Source of the DNA: Micromussa lordhowensis
Taxonomy: Eukaryota > Cnidaria > Anthozoa > Scleractinia > Lobophylliidae
Length of the DNA stretch: 64,000 bases
Reading direction: 5' to 3'
Assembly (NCBI GenBank): GCA_964020085.1
Contig: OZ026602.1
Coordinates: forward strand, 32,402,575-32,466,574
Part shown: one piece after another, positions 14,001-26,697 of the stretch
Layout of the letters: each line of letters starts with the position of its first letter
Position numbering within the stretch: position 1 is the stretch's first letter
Position numbers and translations under genes: made by a program
The notes under the pieces: generated by a model
What the model was told of the DNA's origin: nothing
Database searches by the model: none
What the model saw: the letters and a program-made list of their open reading frames with translations, nothing else

Positions 14001-17000
14001 TTCAAGTGGATACTAATTAGGAGATGATGCCATTTGCACCAGGGTTTTTTTGAAGCCCCTATAGTCGGCCTACTTTTTTGAGCATTTTCCCTTGGTCCCC
14101 CCTTAGCAAAATCTCAGAAAATGGCTGATTTAGGTGTCCTTGCTAAATTTGTCATAGCTCGGCTATACGGACACTTATGGAGCCGCAGTTTGCAGCAAAA
14201 TGTTTTCCTATGTTCGCACTTCAAGTGGATACTAATTAGGAGATGATGCCATTTGCACCAGGGTTTTTTTGAAGCCCCTATAGTCGGCCTACTTTTTTGA
14301 GCATTTTCCCTTGGTCCCCCCTTAGCAAAATCTCAGAAAATGGCTGATTTAGGTGTCCTTGCTAAATTTGTCATAGCTCAGCTATACGGACACTTATGGA
14401 GCCGCAGTTTGCAGCAAAATGTTCTCCTATGTTTGCACTTCAAGTGGATAGCAATAAGGAGATGATGCCATTTGCGCCAGGGTGGTTTTGAAGCCCCTAT
14501 AGTCGGCCTACTTTTTTGAGCATTTTCCCTTGGTCCCCCCTTAGCAAAATCTCAGAAAATGGCCGATTTAGGTGTCGTTGCTAACTTTGTCATAACTCGG
14601 GTATACGGACACTTAAGGAGCCGCAGTTTGCAGCAAAATGTTCTCCTATGTTTGCACTTCAAGTGGATACTAATTAGGAGATGATGCCATTTGCGCCAGA
14701 GTGTGTTTGAAGCCCCTATAGTCGGCCTACTTTTTTGAGCATTTTCCCTTGGTCCCCCTTTAGCAAAATCTCAGAAAATGGCCGATTTAGGTGTCCTTGC
14801 TAAATTTGTCAGAACTCGGCTATACGGACACTTAAGGAGCCGCAGTTTGCAGCAAAATGTTCTCCTATGTTTGCACTTCAAGTGGATACTAATTAGGAGA
14901 TGATGCCATTTGCGCCAGAGTGTGTTTGAAGCCCCTATAGTCGGCCTACTTTTTTGAGCATTTTCCCTTGGTCCCCCCTTAGCAAACTCTCAGAAAATGG
15001 CCAATTTAGGTGTCCTTGCTAAATTTGTCATAACTCGGCTATACGGACACTTATAAAGCTGCAGTTTGCAGAAAAATGTTCTCCTATGTTTGCACTTCAA
15101 GTGGATACTAATTAGGAGATGATGCCATTTGCGCCAGGGTGTTTTAGAAGCCCCTATAGTCTGCCTACTTTTTTGAGCATTTTCCCTTGGTCCCCCTTTA
15201 GCAAAATCTCAGAAAATGGCCCATTTAGGTGTCCTTGCTAAATTTGTCATAACTCGGCTATACGGACACTTATGGAGCCGCAGTTTGCAGCACAATTTTC
15301 TCCTATGTTTGCACTTCAAGTGGATACTAATTAGGAGATGATGCCATTTGCGACAGAGTGTTTTTGAAGCCCCTATATTCGGCCTACGTTTTTGAGCATT
15401 TTCGCTTGGTCCCCCCTTAGCAAACTCTCAGAAAATGGCCAATTTAGGTGTCCTTGCTAAATTTGTCATAACTCGGCTATACGGACACTTATGGAGCCGC
15501 AGTTTGCAGCACAATTTTCTCCTATGTTTGCACTTCAAGTGGATACTAATTAGGAGATGATGCCATTTGTGACAGAGTGTTTTTGAAGCCCCTATATTCG
15601 GCCTACGTTTTTGAGCATTTTCGCTTGGTCCCCCTTTAGCAAAATCTCAGAAAATGGCCGATTTAGGTGTCCTTGCTAAATTTGTCATAACTCGGCTATA
15701 CGGACACTTATGGAGCCGCAGTTTGCAGCAAAATGTTCTCCTATGTTTGCACTTCAAGTGGATACTAATTACGAGATGATGCCATTTGCGCCGGGGTGTT
15801 TTTGAAGCCCCTATAGTCGGCCTACTTTTTTGAGCATTTTCCCTTGGTCCCCCCTTAGCAAAATCTCAGAAAATGGCTGATTTAGGTGTCCTTGCTAAAT
15901 TTGTCATAACTCGGCTCTACGGACACTTATGGAGCCGCAGTTTGCAGCAAAATGTTCTCCTATGTTTGCACTTGAAGTGGATACTAATTAGAAGATCATG
16001 CCATTTTGCGCCAGGGTGTTTTTGAAGCCCCTATAGTCGGCCTACTTTTTTGAGCATTTTCCCTTGGCCCCCCCTTAGCAAAATCGCAGAAAATGGCCGA
16101 TTTAGGTGTCCTTGCTAAATTTGTCATAGCTCGGCTATACGGACACTTATGGAGCCGCAGTTTGCAGCAAAATGTTTTCCTATGTTCGCACTTCAAGTGG
16201 ATACTAATTAGGAGATGATGCCATTTGCACCAGGGTTTTTTTGAAGCCCCTATAGTCGGCCTACTTTTTTGAGCATTTTCCCTTGGTCCCCCCTTAGCAA
16301 AATCTCAGAAAATGGCTGATTTAGGTGTCCTTGCTAAATTTGTCATAGCTCGGCTATACGGACACTTATGGAGCCGCAGTTTGCAGCAAAATGTTTTCCT
16401 ATGTTCGCACTTCAAGTGGATACTAATTAGGAGATGATGCCATTTGCACCAGGGTTTTTTTGAAGCCCCTATAGTCGGCCTACTTTTTTGAGCATTTTCC
16501 CTTGGTCCCCCCTTAGCAAAATCTCAGAAAATGGCTGATTTAGGTGTCCTTGCTAAATTTGTCATAGCTCAGCTATACGGACACTTATGGAGCCGCAGTT
16601 TGCAGCAAAATGTTCTCCTATGTTTGCACTTCAAGTGGATAGCAATAAGGAGATGATGCCATTTGCGCCAGGGTGGTTTTGAAGCCTCTATAGTCGGCCT
16701 ACTTTTTTGAGCATTTTCCCTTGGTCCCCCCTTAGCAAAATCTCAGAAAATGGCCGATTTAGGTGTCGTTGCTAACTTTGTCATAACTCGGGTATACGGA
16801 CACTTAAGGAGCCGCAGTTTGCAGCAAAATGTTCTCCTATGTTTGCACTTCAAGTGGATACTAATTAGGAGATGATGCCATTTGCGCCAGAGTGTGTTTG
16901 AAGCCCCTATAGTCGGCCTACTTTTTTGAGCATTTTCCCTTGGTCCCCCTTTAGCAAAATCTCAGAAAATGGCCGATTTAGGTGTCCTTGCTAAATTTGT

Positions 17001-20000
17001 CAGAACTCGGCTATACGGACACTTAAGGAGCCGCAGTTTGCAGCAAAATGTTCTCCTATGTTTGCACTTCAAGTGGATACTAATTAGGAGATGATGCCAT
17101 TTGCGCCAGAGTGTGTTTGAAGCCCCTATAGTCGGCCTACTTTTTTGAGCATTTTCCCTTGGTCCCCCCTTAGCAAACTCTCAGAAAATGGCCAATTTAG
17201 GTGTCCTTGCTAAATTTGTCATAACTCGGCAATACGGACACTTGTGGAGCCGCAGTTTGCAGCAAAATGTTTTCCTATGTTTGCACTTCAAGTGGATACT
17301 AATTAGGAGATGATGCCATTTGCGCCAGGGTGTTTTTGAAGCCCCTATAGTCGGCCTACTTTTTTGAGGATTTTCCCTTGGTCCCTCCTTAGCAAAATCT
17401 CAGAAAATGGCCGATTTAGGTGTCCTTGCTAAATTTGTCATAACTCGGCTATACGGACACTTATGGAGCCGCAGTTTGCAGCAAAATGTTCTCCTATGTT
17501 TGCACTTCAAGTGGATACTAATAAGGAGAAGATGCCATTTGCGCCAGGGTGTTTTTGAAGCCCCTATAGTCGGCCTACTTTTTAGAGCATTTTCCCTTGG
17601 TCTCCCCTTAGCAAAATCTCAGAAAATGGCCGATTTAGGTGTCGTTGCTAACTTTGTCATAACTCGGGTATACGGACACTTATGGAGCCGCAGTTTGCAG
17701 CAAAATGTTCTCCTATGTTTGCACTTCAAGTGGATACTAATTAGGAGTTGATGCCATTTTCGCCAGGGTGTTTTTGAAGCCCCTATAGTCTGCCTACTTT
17801 TTTGAGGATTTTCCCTTGGTCCCCCCTTAGCAAAATCTCAGAAAATGGCCGATTTAGGTGTCCTTGCTAAATTTGTCATAACTCGGCTATACGGACACTT
17901 ATGGAGCCGCAGTTTGCAGCAAAATGTTCTCCTATGTTTGCACTTCAAGTGGATACTAATTAGGAGATGATGCCATTTGCGCCAGGGTGTTTTAGAAGCC
18001 CCTATAGTCTGCCTACTTTTTTGAGCATTTTCCCTTGGTCCCCCCTTAGCAAAATCTCAGAAAATGGCCGATTTAGGTGTCCTTGCTAAATTTGTCATAA
18101 CTCGGCTATACGGACACTTATGGAGCCGCAGTTTGCAGCAAAATGTTCTCCTATGTTTGCAATTCAAGTGGATACTAATTAGGAGATGATGCCATTTGCG
18201 CCAGGGTGTTTTTGAAGCCCCTATAGTCGGCCTACTTTTTTGAGCATTTTCCCTTGGTCCCCCCTTAGCAAAATCTCAGAAAATGGCCGATTTAGGTGTC
18301 CTTGCTAAATTTGTCATAACTCGGCTATACGGACACTTATGGAGCCGCAGTTTGCAGCAAAATGTTCTCCTATGTTTGCAATTCAAGTGGATACTAATTA
18401 GGAGATGATGCCATTTGCGCCAGGGTGTTTTTGAAGCCCCTATAGTCGGCCTACTTTTTTGAGCATTTTCCCTTGGTCCCCCCTTAGCAAAATCTCAGAA
18501 AATGGCCGATTTAGGTGTCCTTGCTAAATTTGTCATAACTCGGCTATACGGACACTTATAAAGCTGCAGTTTGCAGAAAAATGTTCTCCTATGTTTGCAC
18601 TTCAAGTGGATACTAATTAGGAGATGATGCCATTTGCGCCAGGGTGTTTTAGAAGCCCCTATAGTCTGCCTACTTTTTTGAGCATTTTCCCTTGGTCCCC
18701 CTTTAGCAAAATCTCAGAAAATGGCCCATTTAGGTGTCCTTGCTAAATTTGTCATAACTCGGCTATACGGACACTTATGGAGCCGCAGTTTGCAGCACAA
18801 TTTTCTCCTATGTTTGCACTTCAAGTGGATACTAATTAGGAGATGATGCCATTTGTGACAGAGTGTTTTTGAAGCCCCTATATTCGGCCTACGTTTTTGA
18901 GCATTTTCGCTTGGTCCCCCCTTAGCAAACTCTCAGAAAATGGCCAATTTAGGTGTCCTTGCTAAATTTGTCATAACTCGGCTATACGGACACTTATGGA
19001 GCCGCAGTTTGCAGCACAATTTTCTCCTATGTTTGCACTTCAAGTGGATACTAATTAGGAGATGATGCCATTTGTGACAGAGTGTTTTTGAAGCCCCTAT
19101 ATTCGGCCTACGTTTTTGAGCATTTTCGCTTGGTCCCCCTTTAGCAAAATCTCAGAAAATGGCCGATTTAGGTGTCCTTGCTAAATTTGTCATAACTCGG
19201 CTATACGGACACTTATGGAGCCGCAGTTTGCAGCAAAATGTTCTCCTATGTTTGCACTTCAAGTGGATACTAATTACGAGATGATGCCATTTGCGCCGGG
19301 GTGTTTTTGAAGCCCCTATAGTCGGCCTACTTTTTTGAGCATTTTCCCTTGGTCCCCCCTTAGCAAAATCTCAGAAAATGGCTGATTTAGGTGTCCTTGC
19401 TAAATTTGTCATAACTCGGCTCTACGGACACTTATGGAGCCGCAGTTTGCAGAAAAATGTTCTCCTATGTTTGCACTTCAAGTGGATACTAATTAAGAGA
19501 TGATGCCATTTGCGCCAGGTTGTTTTTTAAGCCCCTATAGTCGGCCTACTTTTTTGAGCATTTTCCCTTGGTCCCCCTTTAGCAAAATCTCAGAAAATGG
19601 CCGATTTAGGTGTCGTTGCTAACTTTGTCATAACTCGGGTATACGGACACTTATGGAGCCGCAGTTTGCAGCAAAATGTTCTCCTATGTTTGCACTTCAA
19701 GTGGATACTAATTAGGAGTTGATGCCATTTTCGCCAGGGTGTTTTTGAAGCCCCTATAGTCTGCCTACTTTTTTGAGGATTTTCCCTTGGTCCCCCCTTA
19801 GCAAAATCTCAGAAAATGGCCGATTTAGGTGTCCTTGCTAAATTTGTCATAACTCGGCTATACGGACACTTATGGAGCCGCAGTTTGCAGCAAAATGTTC
19901 TCCTATGTTTGCACTTCAAGTGGATACTAATTAGGAGATGATGCCATTTGCGCCAGGGTGTTTTAGAAGCCCCTATAGTCTGCCTACTTTTTTGAGCATT

Positions 20001-22430
20001 TTCCCTTGGTCCCCCCTTAGCAAAATCTCAGAAAATGGCCGATTTAGGTGTCCTTGCTAAATTTGTCATAACTCGGCTATACGGACACTTATGGAGCCAC
20101 AGTTTGCAGCAAAATGTTCTCCTATGTTTGCACTTCAAGCGGATTCTAATTAGGTGATGATGCCATTTCCACCAGGGTTTTTTTGAAGCCCGTATAGTCG
20201 GCCTACTTTTTTGAGCATTTTCCCTTGGTCCCCCCTTAGCAAAATCTCAGAAAATGGCTGATTTAGGTGTCCTTGCTAAATTTGTCATAACTCGGCTATA
20301 CGGATACTTATGGAGCCGCAGTTTGCAGCAAAATGTTCTCCTGTGTTTGCACTTCAAGCGGATACTAATTAGGAGATGATGGCATTTGCGCCAGGTTGTT
20401 TTTTAAGCCCCTATAGTCGGCCTACTTTTTTGAGCATTTTCCCTTGGTCCCCCCTTAGCAAAATCTCAGAAAGTGGCCCATTTAGGTGTCCTTGCTAAAT
20501 TTGTCATAGCTCGGCTCTACGGACACTTATGGAGTCGCAGTTTGCAGCAAAATGTTCTCCTATGTTTGCACTTGAAGTGGATACTAATTAGAAGATGATG
20601 CCATTTTGCGCCAGGGTGTTTTTGAAGTCCCTATAGTCGGCCTACTTTTTTGAGCATTTTCCCTTGGTCCCCCCTTAGCAAAATCTCAGAAAATGGCCGA
20701 TTTAGGTGTCCTTGCTAAATTTGTCATAGCTCGGCTATACGGACACTTATGGAGCCGCAGTTTGCAGCAAAATGTTTTGCTATGTTCGCACTTCAAGTGG
20801 ATACTAATTAGGAGATGATGCCATTTGCGCCAGGGTGTTTTTGAAGCCCCTATAATCGGCCTACTTTTTTGAGCATTTTCCCTTGGTCCCCCCTTAGCAA
20901 AATCTCAGAAAATGGCTGATTTAGGTGTCCTTGCTAAATTTGTCATAACTCGGCTATACGGACACTTATGGAGCCGCAGTTTGCAGCAAAATGTTCTCCT
21001 ATGTTTGCACTTCAAGTGGATACTAATTAGGAGATGATGCCATTTGCGCCAGGGTGTTTTTTAAGCCCCTATAGTCTGCCTACTTTTTTGAGCATTTTCC
21101 CTTGGTCCCCCTTTAGCAAAATCTCAGAAAATGGCCGATTTAGGTGTCCTTGCTAAATTTGTCATAACTCGGCTATACGGACACTTATGGAGCCGCAGTT
21201 TGCAGCAAAATGTTCTCCTATGTTTGCACTTGAAGTGGATACTAATTAGAAGATCATGCCATTTTGCGCCAGGGTGTTTTTGAAGCCCCTATAGTCGGCC
21301 TACTTTTTTGAGCATTTTCCCTTGGCCCCCCCTTAGCAAAATCGCAGAAAATGGCCGATTTAGGTGTCCTTGCTAAATTTGTCATAGCTCGGCTATACGG
21401 ACACTTATGGAGCCGCAGTTTGCAGCAAAATGTTTTCCTATGTTCGCACTTCAAGTGGATACTAATTAGGAGATGATGCCATTTGCACCAGGGTTTTTTT
21501 GAAGCCCCTATAGTCGGCCTACTTTTTTGAGCATTTTCCCTTGGTCCCCCCTTAGCAAAATCTCAGAAAATGGCTGATTTAGGTGTCCTTGCTAAATTTG
21601 TCATAGCTCGGCTATACGGACACTTATGGAGCCGCAGTTTGCAGCAAAATGTTTTCCTATGTTCGCACTTCAAGTGGATACTAATTAGGAGATGATGCCA
21701 TTTGCACCAGGGTTTTTTTGAAGCCCCTATAGTCGGCCTACTTTTTTGAGCATTTTCCCTTGGTCCCCCCTTAGCAAAATCTCAGAAAATGGCTGATTTA
21801 GGTGTCCTTGCTAAATTTGTCATAGCTCAGCTATACGGACACTTATGGAGCCGCAGTTTGCAGCAAAATGTTCTCCTATGTTTGCACTTCAAGTGGATAG
21901 CAATAAGGAGATGATGCCATTTGCGCCAGGGTGGTTTTGAAGCCCCTATAGTCGGCCTACTTTTTTGAGCATTTTCCCTTGGTCCCCCCTTAGCAAAATC
22001 TCAGAAAATGGCCGATTTAGGTGTCGTTGCTAACTTTGTCATAACTCGGGTATACGGACACTTAAGGAGCCGCAGTTTGCAGCAAAATGTTCTCCTATGT
22101 TTGCACTTCAAGTGGATACTAATTAGGAGATGATGCCATTTGCGCCAGAGTGTGTTTGAAGCCCCTATAGTCGGCCTACTTTTTTGAGCATTTTCCCTTG
22201 GTCCCCCTTTAGCAAAATCTCAGAAAATGGCCGATTTAGGTGTCCTTGCTAAATTTGTCAGAACTCGGCTATACGGACACTTAAGGAGCCGCAGTTTGCA
22301 GCAAAATGTTCTCCTATGTTTGCACTTCAAGTGGATACTAATTAGGAGATGATGCCATTTGCGCCAGAGTGTGTTTGAAGCCCCTATAGTCGGCCTACTT
22401 TTTTGAGCATTTTCCCTTGGTCCCCCCTTA
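8040..22430. repeat. Nested higher-order repeats of 10, 16, 24, 26 and 50 monomers
   Basis: The variant ATAAAGCTGCAGTTTGCAG occurs at 8041, 12862, 15053 and 18558. A minus-strand 66-codon frame occurs at 10300, 13805, 15996 and 21254. A 114-codon plus-strand frame occurs at 11711 and 17407. The resulting offsets are 2191, 3505, 5258, 5696 and about 10954 bp, close to multiples of 219. Examples are 11500-13740 copied at 17196-19440, 12860-15000 at 15053-17190, and 9120-11400 at 20075-22355. This indicates successive block duplications with different endpoints. Confidence 0.85.
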
Positions 22431-22966
22431 GCAAAATCTCAGAAAATGGCCGATTTAGGTGTCCTTGCTAAATTTGTCATAACTCGGCTATACGGACACT
22501 TATGGAGCCGCAGTTTGCAGCAAAATGTTCTCCTATGTTTGCACTTCAAGTGGATACTAATTAGGAGATGATGCCATTTGCGCCAGGGTGTTTTAGAAGC
22601 CCCTATAGTCTGCCTACTTTTTTGAGCATTTTCCCTTGGTCCCCCCTTAGCAAAATCTCAGAAAATGGCCGATTTAGGTGTCCTTGCTAAATTTGTCATA
22701 ACTCGGCTATACGGACACTTATGGAGCCGCAGTTTGCAGCAAAATGTTCTCCTATGTTTGCAATTCAAGTGGATACTAATTAGGAGATGATGCCATTTGC
22801 GCCAGGGTGTTTTTGAAGCCCCTATAGTCGGCCTACTTTTTTGAGCATTTTCCCTTGGTCCCCCCTTAGCAAAATCTCAGAAAATGGCCGATTTAGGTGT
22901 CCTTGCTAAATTTGTCATAACTCGGCTATACGGACACTTATGGAGCCGCAGTTTGCAGCAAAATGG

Positions 22967-25900
22967 TTACTTATGATTTTGGGCCAAAAGCGCAGGCCGC
23001 GGGTCAGGCTTCGGAGTAGTTTCAGTCAGTTATGACTTTTGTTCAAAAGCGCAGGCCACGGGTCAGCCTTTTCACTAGTTTCGGTCATTTATGATTTTTG
23101 GCCAAAAGCGCACCCCGCGGGTCAGGCTTCGGAGTAGTTTCAGTCAGTTATGATTTTTGGTCAAAAGCGCAGGCCGCGGGTCAGGCTTCGGAGTAGTTTC
23201 AGTCAGTTATGACTTTTGTTCAAAAGCGCAGGCCACGGGTCAGCCTTTTCACTAGTTTCGGTCATTTATGATTTTTGGCCAAAAGCGCACCCCGCGGGTC
23301 AGGCTTCGGAGTAGTTTCAGTCAGTTATGATTTTTGGTCAAAAGCGCAGGCCGCGGGTCAGCCTTTTCACTAGTTTCGGTCACTTATGATTTTTGGCCAA
23401 AAGCGCACTCCGCGGGTCAGGCTTCGGAGTAGTTTCGGTCACTTATGATTTTTGGTCAAAAGCGCAGGCCGCGGGTGAGGCTTTTCACTAGTTTCGGTCA
23501 CGTATGATTTTTGGCCAAAAGCGCAGGCCGCGGGTCAGGCTTCGGAGTAGTTTCGGTCACTTATGATTTTTGCTCAAAAGCGCAGGCCGCGGGTCATGCT
23601 GTTCACTAGTTTCGGTCACTTATGATTTTTGGCCAAAAGCACAGGCCGCGGGTCAGGCTTCGGAGTAGTTTCGGTCACTTATGATTTTTGGCCAAAAGCG
23701 CCGGCCGCGGGTCAGGCTTTGGAGTAGTTTGGATCACTTTTAGTTTTTGGTTAAAACCGCAGGTCGCAGGTCTGGCTTCGGAGTAGTTTCAGACACTTAT
23801 GATTTTTGGCCAAAAGCGCGGGCCGCGGGTTAGGCTTTTCACTAGTTTCGGTCACTTATGATTTTTGGCCAAAAGCGCAGGCCGCGGGTCAGGCTTCGGA
23901 CTTGTTTCGGTCAGTTATGATTTTTGGTCAAAACCCCCTTGAGCAAAATCTCAGAAAATGGCCGATTTAGGTGTCCTTGCTAAATTTGTCATAACTCGGC
24001 TATACGGACACTTATGGAGCCGCAGTTTGCAGCAAAATGGTCAGTTATGATTTTTGGTCAAAAGCGCAGGCCACGGGTCAGCCTTTTCACTAGTTTCGGT
24101 CATTTACGATTTTTGGCCAAAAGCGCACTCCGCGGGTCAGGCTTCGGAGTAGTTTCAGTCAGTTATGATTTTTGGTCAAAAGCGCAGGCCACGGGTCACG
24201 CTTTTCACTAGTTTCGGTCACTTATGATTTTTGGCCAAAAGCGCACTCCGCGGGTCAGGCTTTTCACTAGTTTCGGTCACGTATGATTTTTGGCCAAAAG
24301 CGGGTCAGGCTTCGGAGTAGTTTGGATCACTTTTAGTTTTTGGTTAAAACCGCAGGTCGCAGGTCTGGCTTCGGAGTAGTTTCAGACACTTATGATTTTT
24401 GGCCAAAAGCGCAGGCCGCGGGTTAGGCTTTTCACTAGTTTCGGTCACTTATGATTTTTGGCCAAAAGCGCAGGCCGCGGGTCAGGCTTTGGAGTAGTTT
24501 TGATCACTTTTATTTTTGGTCAAAACCGCAGGTCGCAGGTCTGGCTTCGGAGTAGTTTCAGACACTTATGATTTTTGGCCAACAGCGCAGGCTGCGGGTA
24601 AGGCTTTTCACTAGTTTCGGTCACTTATGATTTTTGGCCAAAAGCGCAGGCTGCGGGTCAGGCTTCGGAGTAGTTTCCGTCACTTATGATTTTTGGTCAA
24701 AAGCGCAGGCCGCGGGTCACTCTTTTCACTAGTTTCGGTCACTTATGATTTTTGGCCAAAAGCACAGGCCGCGGGTCAGGCTTCGGAGGTAGTTTCGGTC
24801 ACTTATGATTTTTGGCCAAAAGCGCAGGCCGCGGGTCAGGCTTTGGAGTAGTTTCTGTCACTTATGATTTTGGGTCAAAAGCGTGGGTCGCGATTCAGGC
24901 TTCGGAGTAGTCTCGGTCACTTATGATTTTTGGTCAAAAGCACAGGCCGCGGGTCAGGCTTTGGAGTAGTTTCGGTCACTTATGATTTTTGGTCAAAAGT
25001 GCAGGCCGCGGGTCAGGCTTTTCACTACTTTCGGTCACTTATGATTTTTGGCCAAAAGCGCAGGCCGCGGGTCAGGCTTCGGAGTAGTTTCGGTCACTTA
25101 TGATATTTGGTCAAAAGCGCAGGCCGCGGGTCACGCTTTTCACTAGTTTCGGTGACTTTTGATTTTTGACAAAACGCAAAGGCCACGGGTCAGGCTTCGG
25201 AGTAGTTTTGGTCACTTAAGATTTTTGGCCAAAAGCGCAGGCCGTGGGTCAGGCTTCGGAGTAGTTTCGGTCACTTATGATTTTTGGTCAAAAGTGCAGG
25301 CCGCGGGTCACGCTTTTCGCTAGTTTCGGTCACTTTTGATTTTTGGCAAAAAGCGAAGGCCACGGGTCAGGCTTTGGAGTAGTTTTGGTCACTAATGACT
25401 TTTGGCCAAAAGCGCACGCCGCGGCTGAGGCTTGTGAGAATGTTCGGTCACTTATGATTCTTGGCCAAAAGCACAGGCCGCGGGTCAGGCTTCGGAGAAG
25501 TTTCGGTCAGTTATGATTTTTGGCCAAAAGCGCAGGCCGCGGGTCAGGCTTTTCACTAGTTTCGGTTGTCACTTATGATTTTTGGCCAAAAGCGCAGGCT
25601 GCGGGTCAGGCTTGGGAGTAGTTTCCGTCACTTATGATTTTTGGTCAAAAGCGCAGGCCGCGGGTCAGGCTTCGGAGAAGTTTCGGTCAGTTATGATTTT
25701 TGGCCAAAAGCGCAGGCATCGGGTCAGGCTTTTCACTAGTTTCGGTTGTCACTTATGATTTTTGGCCAAAAGCGCAGGCTGCGGGTCAGGCTGCGGAGTA
25801 GTTTCCGTCACTTATGATTTTTGGTCAAAAGCGCAGGCCGCAGGTCACTCTTTTTACTAGTTTCGGTCACTTATGATTTTTGGTCAAAAGCACAGGCCGC

Positions 25901-26697
25901 GGGTCAGGCTTCGAAGTAGTTTCGGTCACTTATGATTTTTGGCCAAAAGCGCAGGCCGCGGGCAGGCTTTGGAGTAGTTTCCGTCACTTATGATTTTTGG
26001 TCAAAAGCGTGGGTCACGATTCAGGCTTCGGAGTAGTCTCGGTCACTTATGATTTTTGGTCAAAAGCGCAGGCCGCGGGTCAGGCTTTGGAGTAGTTTTG
26101 GTCACTTATGACTTTTGGTCAAAAGCGCAGGCCACGGGTCAGGCTTTTCACTAGTTTCGGTCACTTATGATTTTTGGCCAAAAGCGCAGGCCGCGGGTCA
26201 GGCTTCGGAGTAGTTTCGGTCACTTATGATATTTGGTGAAAAGGGCAGGCCGCGGGTCACGCTTTTCACTAGTTTTGGTGACTTTTGATTTTTGACAAAA
26301 AGCGAAGGCCACGGGTCAGGCTTCGGAGTAGTTTTGGTCACTTAAGATTTTTGGCCAAAAGCGCAGGCCGCGGGTCAGGCTTCGGAGTAGTTTCGGTCAC
26401 TTATGATTTTTGGTCAAAAGTGCAGGCCGCGGGTCACGCTTTTCACTAGTTTCGGTCACTTTTGATTTTTGGCAAAAAGCGAAGGCCACGGGTCAGGCTT
26501 TGGAGTAGTTTTGGTCACTTATGACTTTTGGCCAAAAGCGCACGCCGCTGCTGAGGCTTGTGAGAATGTTCGGTCACTTATGATTTTTGGCCAAAAGCGC
26601 AGGTCGTGGGTTAGGCTTTGGAGTAGTTTCAGTGACTTGTGATTTTTGGCCAAAAGCGCAGACCACGGGTCAGGCTTAGGAGAATTTTCGGTCACTT
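22967..26697. repeat. 59-bp GC-rich satellite array, ~60 monomers
   Basis: The repeating unit has a TTATGATTTTTGGCCAAAAG core, then GCGCAGGCCGCGGGTCAGGC, then either TTCGGAGTAGTTTC or TTTTCACTAGTTTCGG. Near the left end the sequence repeats every 177 bp (three monomers, for example 23044 and 23221). Farther right a block of about 1126 bp is repeated (24770-25440 and 25900-26570). The CCGCGGG motif makes it much richer in CpG than its surroundings. No reading frame is conserved. It begins abruptly within a 219-bp monomer at 22966. Confidence 0.95.
23934..24040 (+). repeat. Island of 219-bp satellite inside the 59-bp array
   Basis: From CCCCCTTGAGCAAAATCTC to CAGTTTGCAGCAAAATGG this is about half of a 219-bp monomer, in the same orientation as the main array. 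Its right end leaves the monomer at the same bases (GCAGCAAAATGG) as the main array does at 22966. Confidence 0.93.

Larger units (their letters stand above)
1..22966. repeat. 219-bp satellite array, young and homogeneous, ~105 monomers
   Basis: Head-to-tail monomers start with AGGAGATGATGCCATTTGCG at 1, 220, 439, 658 and so on to 22782, where the last monomer is cut after 185 bp. The period is 219 bp with only a few single-base indels over 23 kb. Monomers differ from each other mainly by point changes, and many blocks are copied almost exactly at multi-monomer offsets (see findings). Short open frames recur, for example a 66-codon frame on the minus strand at 10300, 13805, 15996 and 21254. 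They are by-products of the repeat and not genes. The array continues beyond the left edge. Whether it is centromeric, pericentromeric or a dispersed satellite block cannot be told from sequence alone. I did not see a CENP-B box. Confidence 0.97.

Noticed and set aside
11711..17751. 114-codon frames at 11711 and 17407
   Set aside because: They span one and a half satellite monomers that happen to lack stops. The two copies are the same duplicated block.
10300..21454. Identical 66-codon minus-strand frames at 10300, 13805, 15996 and 21254 as a repeated small-protein gene
   Set aside because: They fall on copied satellite blocks, and the frame is closed in most neighbouring monomers. Identity reflects recent duplication and not selection.
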